In this document: positions 28,452 to 38,790 of the stretch, piece by piece
Position numbering within the stretch: position 1 is the stretch's first letter
Layout of the letters: each line of letters opens with the position of its first letter
Assembly: GCA_013400975.1 (NCBI GenBank)
Contig: WBMZ01003281.1
Location: 1 to 64,000, forward strand
Origin: Atrichornis clamosus
Lineage: Eukaryota; Chordata; Aves; Passeriformes; Menuridae
Direction of reading: 5' to 3'
DNA: 64,000 bases
The notes under the pieces: model-generated
Database searches by the model: none
The model's input: only the letters and a program-made list of their open reading frames with translations
Told to the model about the DNA's origin: nothing
Program-made: the position numbers and the translations under genes

Positions 28452-28615
28452 TTTGGCTTCTGCAGATGCCAGAAGACTCTGCATCTGCTTTAATCAATGT
28501 GGGTTGATCCTTTCTGATTATTTCTTTGAGATCCTCATGGTTCTTAAGGCAGTAGTTTTATATTATCCAGGACAAAGTGACTGTACAGCTTCACAGAGAG
28601 GGCAACTTACCTGCA
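28452..28615 (+). repeat. Diverged repeat, copy A
   Basis: This shares an ordered series of blocks with 29270-29416: TTGGCTTCT.CAG, an ACTCT...GCTTT block, CTTTGAGATCC, TGGTTCTT, and finally CAGAGNGGGCAACT.ACC. The copies are in the same orientation, offset by about 0.8 kb, with indels. It may be an old segmental duplication or two copies of a dispersed element I do not recognise. Confidence 0.55.
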
Positions 28616-29269
28616 AATTCAAACTGCACAGCTTTTGATCTGTAAGAAAGGCAAGTGAGAGCTGATGAACTGAGAACAGACATTTATTTCCCCTACAAGG
28701 TACCTCAGTTGTCTCTCAGTTACATCTCCTTTAGAGATACCACAGACTCTTCCTTGTATTTTGGCAGAAGAAAAAAGAAGATGATAATGGGAATTAAAGA
28801 TTGCTTTATCAAACAGGTTTAAAATGTACCTGGGAAATTACTGCATTATGCTCAGCTGAGTGTAAATAAAGGTTGCAGAGTGGCAGACGCGAAAAGTATT
28901 TAGTAAGAAATCTGAAATTACCCATTAATTGCTGTCTCAGGGGATACAGGTCTTTTAGGGAAGGAATCTCTTCAGCAGATGGGATAAGAGGAGAAGTAAT
29001 GCAGTTACTGTAAAGGACAAGATGCAGTTGTTCTTTTTAATCCTTTTATCCCTTTGTTGTATTTTTACACTAGGAAGGTTCCCTTCAGATCTGGAGGTAC
29101 TTCATGGCAAGTTGTATGGTGAAAGCAACTTCCAAGGGAAGCACATATACCAGTAGTCCTGGGAACGTGGTTCTGGCTCAGAGAAGTCTGGGTTTTGTGT
29201 TTTATTTTTGAAATGCCATTGTTCTTTCATGTCTGTATTTAGGACCTGTCGGCCTTGAAACGTAAACAC

Positions 29270-29416
29270 TTGGCTTCTACAGACTCTCTGTTTGCTTTGC
29301 TCATGAGAGTCGGATCATTCCTTTGAGATCCCTGTGGTTCTTGGGGTGGCACTTACAGACCACCTGCAACAACACCAACCTTCAGCTTTTCTTCATGCAG
29401 AGGGCAACTCACCAGC
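29270..29416 (+). repeat. Diverged repeat, copy B
   Basis: Partner of the copy at 28452-28615. Block order is preserved, and the copy is about 15-20 bp shorter because of internal deletions. Best-matching blocks are TTGGCTTCT, CCTTTGAGATCC, TGGTTCTT and AGAGGGCAACT. Confidence 0.55.
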
Positions 29417-30369
29417 ACTTTGCAGCTGGATGTCTCCTTGGATTTTTAGCAAATGGCCGAGAGAAAAAGTGGAAGAGCCTGGCAATGCTGAGCAATGCAG
29501 TGCTGGGTGTAGAGGTGCTGTGGTGTCACCCTGGCTGCTTTAGGTGTCACCACGGTTGGACTGGGTAGGAGTGTGATGTGATTGGGTCTCCCTGTATGTT
29601 TATACTGACCCTGTTGTAATGTATCTTCTTTAAGACAAGATCTTCTTTAAACTCAAGAGGAAAGGAGAGAGGGGAGAGGGCAGCCAAGCCCTGTATATAG
29701 CATCTGTAACATTTCATTATGAGACAGGGATTTTCCAATATGCCTTGCAACACAAAGAACATTCAGCTATCAGCATCACAGTATATATTTTCTAAATCAC
29801 AACACCCACACATTTCCTTAGCCAAGTAGAAGTTTTCCTTCCATGGCTGCATATCTAAAATTAGCCTGAAGGTCAAATCTGAATAGAAATACCCTTACCA
29901 TTGAATGTACTGGGAATGATTGGTGCAATGGGCTCAATTTTCCCATCGAAAACCTTCATTTATTTTTTCAAATAACAGTTGCTTTTACAGTCAAAGAGCT
30001 TGGAGAAAGGCAAAATGAGGCCTGCTGTATAAAATCAACATCAATATTCTGCTTTCACTGCAAGGCTATTTTTACAGCCAACTATTTCAGATGTAACAAG
30101 ATGGATATAGTGAAGCCACAGTGTAAAAGATGCAGCAAGAGGCTTCTGAATAGCAAGGCTGAGCACAGACATGTGAAAGAAAGGCCTTGAAATTTGGAAG
30201 ATGTTTGTATGTGAAGATAGACACAATGGAGAATTCTAAATTAAGAAATGCATTGTCGAGAAGAAGTGAATAGTCTGGGTCTAAAAATAGTTGTTTGACT
30301 TGCAGTTGTATTATGTGAGGACTGAGCACCCTATACTGCATAAACGCAAAAGCACTGTCTTGCAAGAAG
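29417..30369. other. Gene-free DNA just past the UBE2E2 mRNA end
   Basis: AT-rich noncoding sequence immediately downstream of the poly(A) site. Further TTTATT (minus-strand AATAAA) motifs occur, for example near 29958, and could serve longer transcript isoforms. Nothing else is recognised. Confidence 0.5.
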
Positions 30370-31054
30370 TGCATTTATCAGCCACAGTGTTTTATTGAGT
30401 GCTTTAATAATACAAGTGTACATCAACTGATCCACAGTCAAAAGTGGCAGGTCCCTAAGAAATTTACAAGCACTTTTTTTTTGTTTGTTTTTTAAGTAAA
30501 TCAAAATACATATTAATTTGTTCAACGCAATAGCCTTTTGTGTGGGAAACAGAAGGCTAGTGATAAACACAGTCTTAGTAATGCACAGTGATTCTTGATT
30601 TTAAGCTTTTATACAAAACTTGTTCCCAGTAGCATGCACCCACCATTAAAGACTTCAGTACAAAAAAATAACCCTAAACACTACATTTAAGTAGAAACGA
30701 GATATAATTCTGAATTTGTTTGTTTTCCCCAAAACCACATGAAAGAAAAAAAAAACCAACCCCACACATTAATACAAAGCTTTGTGATAAAGCTCTATAC
30801 TATTACAGATCCAACATTCTTTGCACTGATAACCAAAATTCCCTGTCTACATTTGAGGGAAACAACTTTCAAGGTAACAGAACAAAAAAACCCCAGAACA
30901 AATAAAAATAAAAATAAAACAAAAAAAGAAAATAAGGACAACCTTTTGTCACAAAATGGTTCAAAATTTAATAAAAAATAAGAATGAAGGGAAGGGCTAT
31001 TGATGCACTTAGTGAATGTGCTTGCACAGGTCCAGCAAATCCTAGAGGAGGTTC
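30370..31054 (-). other. UBE2E2: UBE2E2 3' untranslated region
   Basis: This stretch runs from the TAG stop to the first good poly(A) signal pair on the minus strand, about 685 nt. It is AT-rich, with T-runs and A-runs in the transcript sense, no intron signals and no repeat element I recognise. The last ~40 nt carry ATTAAA and then AATAAA about 10 nt apart, the expected layout for a vertebrate mRNA end. The exact cleavage position is inferred (10-30 nt past AATAAA). A longer alternative 3' UTR that reads further towards lower coordinates cannot be excluded. Confidence 0.75.
30391..30408 (-). terminator. Tandem poly(A) signals of UBE2E2
   Basis: On the minus strand, ATTAAA (30403-30408) is followed by the canonical AATAAA (30391-30396). 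Cleavage is expected at about 30365-30381. A modest GT/T-containing stretch follows at lower coordinates, as is typical of a downstream element. The identification as the mRNA end is inference from motif and distance to the stop codon. Confidence 0.7.
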
Positions 31055-31225
<171 letters not shown>

Positions 31226-34200
31226 TCATTCAGTTCTCTTAGGTTTAACTGCAGGAGCAAGGTGCCTACACATACCAGCTTTGTTTCGAGAGCATGGAAA
31301 GAAGAAGATGGAGAGCAGATGGCTGACAATTATCTATACATGCCTGGTAACATATAAATGAAACAATTCTCTAAAGTTCTACCTCACAAAATAATGTTCC
31401 AGTAATCTTACTTTCAGCTAAACTTCACTGTCAGGTGATGTAATTTATTTATACTATTAGACTCCCACCAATATATATATTCTCATCTAAGAAGAGGATG
31501 AGCTCTACTTCATTATCAGGTTCAATTTTTTTTTTTTAACTTTTAGTTTTAAAGCATAAAGAAATGTAAGAAATTAGGGCAGTAAGTACTATTTTCAAAG
31601 CAACAGAAGTTAATTCCAAACCTTGGGGATTGTTATGTAATTTATGAGATCTTTCTGAACATTCATATGGCCAGCATGCTGTATGATATGGTCTGGATCT
31701 ACAAATTACTTCACAAAAAAATAATCAAAACCAATCAGTCCCCTAAGAAAAATAAACCAAGACAAGACAATCCCAAAATTAAATACAATAAGTGATTGTA
31801 TTTAATCAACATTTTTCTCTTTCAGACAATATTTTTCTCTTCTCAATATAAAGCAGACAAAATGTATAGAGATTTTCCCTTTTTTGAGAGGAACCCATAC
31901 TCTTGGTTTCTTGGTTCCTTGATATTTCTGCTGCAACAGTAAATTTTCTGAGATTGTACCATGCAAGTCCAGAGGTGCTGATACCACACTTTACCCTGAC
32001 TTGGGACAGATGAATATGACTTATTCTGGAAGCCAGGTAATAATCAGCTTTGTAGTTGACTAAAAATGGTGCCATTGAACAAAATGAATCTTGGCTTTCC
32101 TGGTACAGTTGTAATCTGAGTGTGGCGCTTTCACCATTAACCACTGAAATTACTGGGACAGGATGTCAGGCTTTCTGTCAAGCGGAGTAAATCTGGGCTT
32201 TTTTGTTTGGTTGCTGATGGTTAAGAGTTTATGATAGGGGAAATATGTTGGCTTAACCAAAAATCTTTTGATTGCTCACTGCCAACCTCACCGAATATTA
32301 GTAATATCTAATGAAAAAAATTCTTTTGCTTTGCATGCATAACCTGCACTTTCAGGAAGAGCCAGTGATTTGAATGTTAAGTTTGCACCTTCTAAATTAG
32401 TAAGGCAAGTTATCACTGTGACTGCAGTGTACTATGTCCCTGTAGTCTCAGTCCTGCAAACACTTACTGCATGTGCTTACCTTTAATATCTTCATATATC
32501 CTCAGGAGGTCACTGAGGCCTAGACTTGACTATTTTTACAAGAATGAGTGTAAAAGAAGCATGTCTGGTCTAAGATCCACTTAAAAAGTTGTAGACTAGA
32601 AAGTATATCACCTTTAACTCCTCAGCCAAGGAGGAAAAACTATGTAGGGAATTACCAGAAGGATTTTGTGCTGTGCAAATAGGAAGCTAACGGTCTACAG
32701 GTGTTTAAGTAGTGAAAAGTCATTTGTGCCTGGAATGAAGTTTCAGAAGCACTGCAGGATAAGTGAGGAACTTGGGCAATAGGAAAGGGCAACATTTCAC
32801 ACAAAAATTAGGGAGTGGCAACATGGAAACTTTGTCATAGTGTACCATTATCTTGGGAATGAGCCTGACTGCACTGGAGCAAATTCCCACACTCTCCTTG
32901 GACACAATGACACCGTGCAAACAGTTTCACACACTCATGGAGAAATGGAGACTAAGGGTTGAACTTGAATCCTTAAAGCAAAATTTGATGCACATCCTGG
33001 TTTTCATGCTTATTGGAGAAGGTGGCGTTTGGCCTCTGAGGCATCTGTTTGGGATGTGCTGCAAGAATATCACAGCATTATCATCTGGAATGTGGCAAGT
33101 TCTTATGGAGGTTTAGTGTGTATTTAAAGCGATGTCTCAGATCTTTATAAAACCTTGTATGAGTCAGTGAAAAGTGATGTGCTGTAGTAAAGGTTTACCT
33201 GGTTCAAATCTGGAAAGTTTTTTTATGTGCAGGACGAATGTTTCTGTGAAAGTATGTATTTCATGTTGAGAGCTGTAAATCAATTTCCTTGATATACTAC
33301 AAGGGTACTGATGATCACATCATCATCCCCAATCCTGGATAATAATTAAAATGTTTGGTTTCCTAGTGTGGGGTTCCATCTCTATCTCCTTTTAGGAGCA
33401 AGAAAATATTTAAACAACATACAGTTTAAAAGACTTTGGAAGGTACAGGCTCTTTCACCTCCTCCCAGCATGGGAGGGTGCCTGCTTTCTTCTGGGGTGA
33501 GAGAAGCAGTGAGAGAAGTTCTTGGTAAGAAGGTGTGGAAATCTGTAGAAGCCCAGTAATGTAGAGAACTGGGCTGTTTATTTATCCATATGTTCAAGCG
33601 TTTGTCTTTGCAGTGTTTTGTTTGGCAGTTGAAAGAGTGGAGTGACGGCCTGCAAGATGTCTCAGGCCTACAAAGCTTTTGTTGTAGGTGTGTGAATTCC
33701 CACTGAGAGAGTGACCTGAGAATCAACTATCAGTCATCCTGGGTGCTTCCCCCAGGGAAGTGCCTCCCTGCATCTGTGTGTGCCATATGAAGCAGGACCG
33801 TGGAAGGAAAGAGAGGTCCTTGCTTGCTGTAGCATGAGCAAGACCAGCTGCACCCACAGGCAGCTGCCAAGCCAACGCTACTGAAAGGTACTCTCAATAA
33901 TAACAGTAATGACATTGATTTTTTTCTCAATTTGGCTGTATATTTTATTGGTTATAACAACATTGAATAAAAGAACAAACCCACAGTTTGGCAAAGCTGC
34001 TTGCTTATTTGAGACTGAAAACTGAAGCAATAGAAAAATATTGACAGTGAGGCCCAGCTATTTCAGATCACTGTCAAAGGGTCTGAAGATGTGCTGCCAT
34101 TACACGTCAGTATTTATAAGGACTTTAAAAAGGACACTTCAACAGGTGTTTGAAGAACTGTCTTATTTTAGCAGTTGCTGTGAAGGCATAAAGCCATCAG

Positions 34201-34586
34201 GAGGCACAACTGCTTTGTTTGGGAAGCCAGGACAGCTGGTGAGGAGGAAAATTCAAACTTCAGAGCAGTGCCACCCAATTAGGGGCACACTTTCCAATTC
34301 AATGCATCACGCTGCATTTGTGCCACAGGATGTAAGGACAGCGTGTGAGCTCCAGAAATGCCACCAGTCTCTCTCTGCATCTTTGTGGGCAGCTTCAGCC
34401 AGCCAGGAGGCCTGGGGAGACACTTCTCTCAACACTTCATGAGTCATGAATCACCTTGCTATGTAATTCGCCAGGATGGGCCATAAAATGGAGATTACAA
34501 GATAAAGTGAAGCATCCTAATAAAAACAATTAAAAGATGTAACTCCCAACAGGCACGGGCCTTGGTTATAGTGTTCAAGTCCTACG

Positions 34587-34640
34587 AAATATCAAGTATG
34601 AGGAAGAAATACTGCAAAATACCAAGTATGAGGAAGAAAC
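34587..34640 (+). repeat. Two-copy 30-bp direct repeat
   Basis: AAATATCAAGTATGAGGAAG recurs as AAATACCAAGTATGAGGAAG exactly 30 bp later, a single mismatch in the shared core. This is a recent-looking local tandem duplication inside the last intron. Confidence 0.85.
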
Positions 34641-35321
34641 AATGGTCCCCATTTACCTTCCTAAACAATGTAGCACATGGCTGAGCAGCACCTGGTGCTC
34701 AGTTGGGCTGCACAGTTTAAGGGGTATTGTGAAATATCCATTAATTACTAAGGCCAAATATGTATTTACAAAACAACCTCTGCATAAACTATCTAATTAA
34801 GAGATAAAAAAAAATACTGGATCTCAAAATTCATAACATTTTCCTCTTGTTTCCATTTCTTATTAGAAAACGGTTTCTTAATTTCCATTTGTATATATCT
34901 GTGGTTTTATTCTCGATGTGAGAAATTTGTTTCCGTAACTAATAAATTGCTCTGGTTTTTTCTTTATCTCTTTTTTTTTTCTTAAAGTAGTAGCATGATT
35001 CATCAATGAATTGGGGCTCATTTCAAAACTTTACTCCAAATGGGACTGTGTCCAAATGACAACAATAACCAGTGGATAGGAGTATAAAGCTATGCCAGAA
35101 ATGTGTTATCAGAACAGTCTAGTGGAAAGAAATTAAAATAAACCCACAATAAATTAACAAGAGTAACAGCAAATCTATGCAACTCCTGGCCCGGCAGGAG
35201 AAGTGCACTCTTGGGTCACCAGATGCATGGTGGCTGGCTTGAGAGCACCCTCTGTGCACAACTCCTTCCCTGCCCTGTGGACAGGCACAGGCTTCCCAGC
35301 CCGTGGGGTGTCAGTGGCTGT

Positions 35322-35378
35322 GCCAGCCGGGATGAGGCAGGATGACCCCAGCCAGCCGGGATGAGGCAGGATGACCCA
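35322..35378 (+). repeat. Two-copy 29-bp direct repeat
   Basis: A unit starting GCCAGCCGGGATGAGGCAGG is repeated at an offset of 29 bp and matches over its first 27 bases. It lies in a locally GC-rich island (about 35190-35470) in the AT-rich intron. The near-identity suggests a young, possibly polymorphic minisatellite seed. Confidence 0.88.
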
Positions 35379-37108
35379 TGATCCTGTGTGGCACTCAGCA
35401 GCACTGGATCTCGGGAGCAGGTGTGTGGGTGGCACTGGCTGTGACAGCCACGTGTGGGGAGCACGGGAAATTGTGCTGTGACACACACCCTTGGCTCACC
35501 AGAGAAGCTGCTGCAACTCCGTGGACCTCCAAATCTTTAAGGCCCCATAATTTACTGTTCCTTCCAGTCCCAGACTCTAAACTTCTGAAAACCCATCCTA
35601 GGATGCCTCTATAACCTTTAACTTGTGTGAAGAAAATTTTTTATCCCATATGCTGGTTAGCTCCATGCAAAATATTAACACACCAGGAGTTAACAGCATC
35701 AAATTTCACTGTTAGAGGGCAGTGCATGGGTAATGAAAATATATAAAAACCCACCATACCATAGAGACAAGCACAGAAGCTATGGTTCAGTGATGTAGTT
35801 TACATGGAAAATGTCAATCAAAAGAACTAGACTATGAAGAAAAGCTTCTGGATGATTTATAGGAAGACTGCAGCTGCTAAATCCCTCCTCACCTCACCAT
35901 ATGTAATCCTCATGTTATATCAGAATTCATGAAATTGCCCTGTATTTATGTGGGTTTGAAAGCTGGGTGAGCTGCAGCTTGTCCCTAGCTTGAAAAGGTT
36001 GGATGTGCTGCTCTACAATACCTTGTCATCTTCTTTTGCAGCCACTTAGTATGACTGTATAAGGAAGAACATTTGTGTCTCATGTCTGTTGTAAGGCTAA
36101 TCAAATTTACAGTCCAATTCTAGGGAGTTAATGCTATTGGGGATTTGGATGAGCAGAGTTTGGTCATTACAAAATTTCAGCTGTGTTTAATGCTAGTTAA
36201 ACTGCTTTATCATTCAGAAGACAGACTATAATTCTTCTTTAAAACTACTTTTCCCTCAAATAAATGAAAATATATTGCTATACTGTATTTTTCTCGGCTT
36301 GTATTTTTACAGCTCTTTCTATGACAGCAAATAGCAATTTCAGAGCCGAATTCATCTCCTGGGCTTTGCAATGCTCTTTTAAAAATACAGCAAACATACT
36401 CCAATGAAATAAAAAATGGAGATGGTGTGTTTAACAGCTTGATTTCAATGTGCCTTCCCCATCAACCACACAATATGCAATGAAATTCCAATTGGTAATG
36501 CCAACATGGTTAAAGACACACACTTTTAGACTCAAAACGTACATTACGGGTGTTTGTATGCATTTTATATATTTTTTATAAGGATTTATAAAGTAGAATT
36601 ATATTTCCATTGCAGCATTTTGCAGTTTTAATAGAGAACAGCTGATGGAACCAGTTATTACACCACCACAAGTGGGTTCTCAGAAAGATTTCTGGAGTAC
36701 CTTAAAAACTAGAAAACCACGGCCCTATAAAAATCTCACAGTTTTTTCAGCCAAATATTTAGAACGTACTTTTTTTTGGTCCAGGTTTAGATTCAGCTCT
36801 GTATCAGGTTGTAAAGAGCTGACCTCCAGCTGAAGAGCAGAATTAAAGTGCAAGAATTTCCAAAGGTTAGATGTAATCTGAAAGGTCTTATTCCTTCTCC
36901 TGAACTGTAAATGACTCCATGCTCACAGCTGTAGAGTATCCCATTGAGAGGCTCTATGGACCTACCTGTACTGAAACATCAGTCACCAAAAATTAAATGT
37001 TTCCTATTCTTTGGACAGGCTGTGTGACAGGTAGAAGAAACAAGTAGGTAAATTTCCAGTTTAACTTCAGTTATACATTTAGAAGAGTTTTTGGTTTACA
37101 GAATACTA

Positions 37109-37133
37109 TTTTTTGTTTGTTTGTTTGTTTGTT
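37109..37133 (+). repeat. TTTG microsatellite
   Basis: A short T-run leads into about five TTTG units. It faces an A/CAAA array about 370 bp away, so the pair could base-pair in a transcript. Confidence 0.85.
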
Positions 37134-37502
37134 CTAGGAGAGCCTCTCTTTCTAAATATTATGCTGTATTTCTTTTTCAATTAAAAAAATGTGTAGTGCT
37201 TGAGGATTTTTTTTTAAGGAAAAGTTGTCATGCTCTGCATGTCATCTATGGGATAGCTGCCTTGGAGTCATCTTTATACAGCAGTACAGGCAGGACTGGT
37301 TATCCCAAAAACAAACCTCCCCAAAAGAAAAGTTATTATTTTCAGTAACTACATTTTGTTTGGTGATTTCAGTGCAAATAGCAGTGCAGGACAGAATATA
37401 TTCCAATACTGGTTTGCAGCGAAAGCCAAGATTTCTGAATCCAGTTTTTGTTAGTTTTACTATTGTACCAACCTTTAAGAAATAAGTCCTAAAAGGCAAA
37501 CT

Positions 37503-37543
37503 AAAAAAAAAAAAACAAAAAACAAACAAACAAACAAAAAAAA
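37503..37543 (+). repeat. A-rich / CAAA microsatellite
   Basis: A run of 13 A followed by several CAAA units and another A-run. Complementary in character to the TTTG array at 37109-37133. Confidence 0.85.
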
Positions 37544-38184
37544 TTTAAATTGGGGCAAAACTAGAAACTAATACTTCACTGAAACAGCAGTCTTCTTAAC
37601 AGCAAATGCTGTCAGCTTGATTGACACCAAAACCACCCTTACACTTAATTAAAAAATTATTTAATATATACTTATACTTTTTCATGTTGTGTTCAGTGGT
37701 ATCCAGGGTAGTGTTATAAAAAGACCAGTCAGTGAAAACTGCAAGGGCAGTGTGAGACATGCTATACCAAATATGTCACAGAACAATTTAATACTTCAAG
37801 GGGAAGGGATTAAGAGAAGATGAATTGTTTGTGAGTAATTTTATTTATAGTGTCACTTTGCCTCAGGAAGTTTTCATAGTTAGCCACATATCACCTGTTT
37901 TAAACTCAGTGAACTCCTAGAAGACCATGTCAAGGATACTGTGAGGCTTGATGTAGAAAATGAGATATGTGAAATGCATCATAGAATCCTCCAGTGATCT
38001 TAGAGCAGCACTGCTGCTCTCTTTTGCTATCATTAATAATAATGCACAGACGAAGTAATTCTTTGGAGGCAGAGACAGGTGAAGTGGCACACCGAACTAC
38101 TCCACTAACCTTTCACCTTTGAAAAGAGTGCTGAAAACCAGGGCACAAGTGACAGGAGTGCAGCAGCACTAATCCCTGCTTGTG

Positions 38185-38274
38185 CGGCAATAAAACGAGC
38201 TCGCGGTCGGGAGCCTGATCAACACACGCGCACGCACGGGAACAACGGCGCGATTCAAGGCAGAACAAAGGGCG
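38185..38274. promoter_or_regulatory. Intronic CpG cluster (candidate regulatory element)
   Basis: Thirteen CpG dinucleotides fall within 90 bp, in an intron where CpG is otherwise rare. The cluster includes CTCGCGGTCGG, ACACGCGCACGCACGG and AACGGCGCG. The next ~300 bp (to about 38560) are AT-rich with scattered CpG and unique-looking. Such a dense patch suggests a short unmethylated element, for example an enhancer or an alternative promoter. No TATA box or first exon is evident, so function is inference. Confidence 0.45.
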
Positions 38275-38730
38275 GTAGCAGGGCTCTGAATTGCTTCACA
38301 CAGCCTACAAGCTGAACTACAATTTATTCCTGACTTTTACAAAATCACAGTTTCAAGTATCCATATAGAATGTATTTAACCATCTGCGAGGCTCTTTGAA
38401 AGCGATACAGAAGAATGATAAAGCGATCAACGAGCACTGTATTAAAAGAAGAGAACAAATAAAATGAATTGCTTCAGTAAAGAAAAATGGTTGTCATTAG
38501 AGGAGAAAGGAGCAAATTCTAGAAATGTCTAATGTCTTCTAGAAAAAAAGTTCAGTGAAGCTAATATCAATTTTAAAAATTATAGTTCCCAGTAGAAAGC
38601 ATGAGACATGGCATATAATGAAGTCTGCTTCTCATTTCAGGAACTAGTCTTGCAGATTTGTTTCGTCACTTCTGAACATTCAACAGAAAAATTCTAATAT
38701 ATATACAAAGAAAGTTAAGAGGTCTTACAG

Positions 38731-38790
38731 TGGTGCCTTAGTTTCCCATCTGTGAAGCTGGACTAATGCTTTTCTACCGCCCAGACTAGA
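38731..38790 (-). mobile_element. Possible ancient MIR-like SINE remnant
   Basis: The plus strand reads GTGCCTTAGTTTCCCATCTG, then a diverged block ending in a CTACC-containing segment. This resembles the reverse complement of the MIR 3' region (CCTCAGTTTCCNCATCTGTAA). The core match is about 17 bases, better than the candidate at 20.7 kb. It is old and heavily decayed. Confidence 0.45.

Noticed and set aside
30739..30981. Lysine/asparagine-rich plus-strand open frame
   Set aside because: It is the antisense of AT-rich UBE2E2 3' UTR. The composition comes from A-runs.
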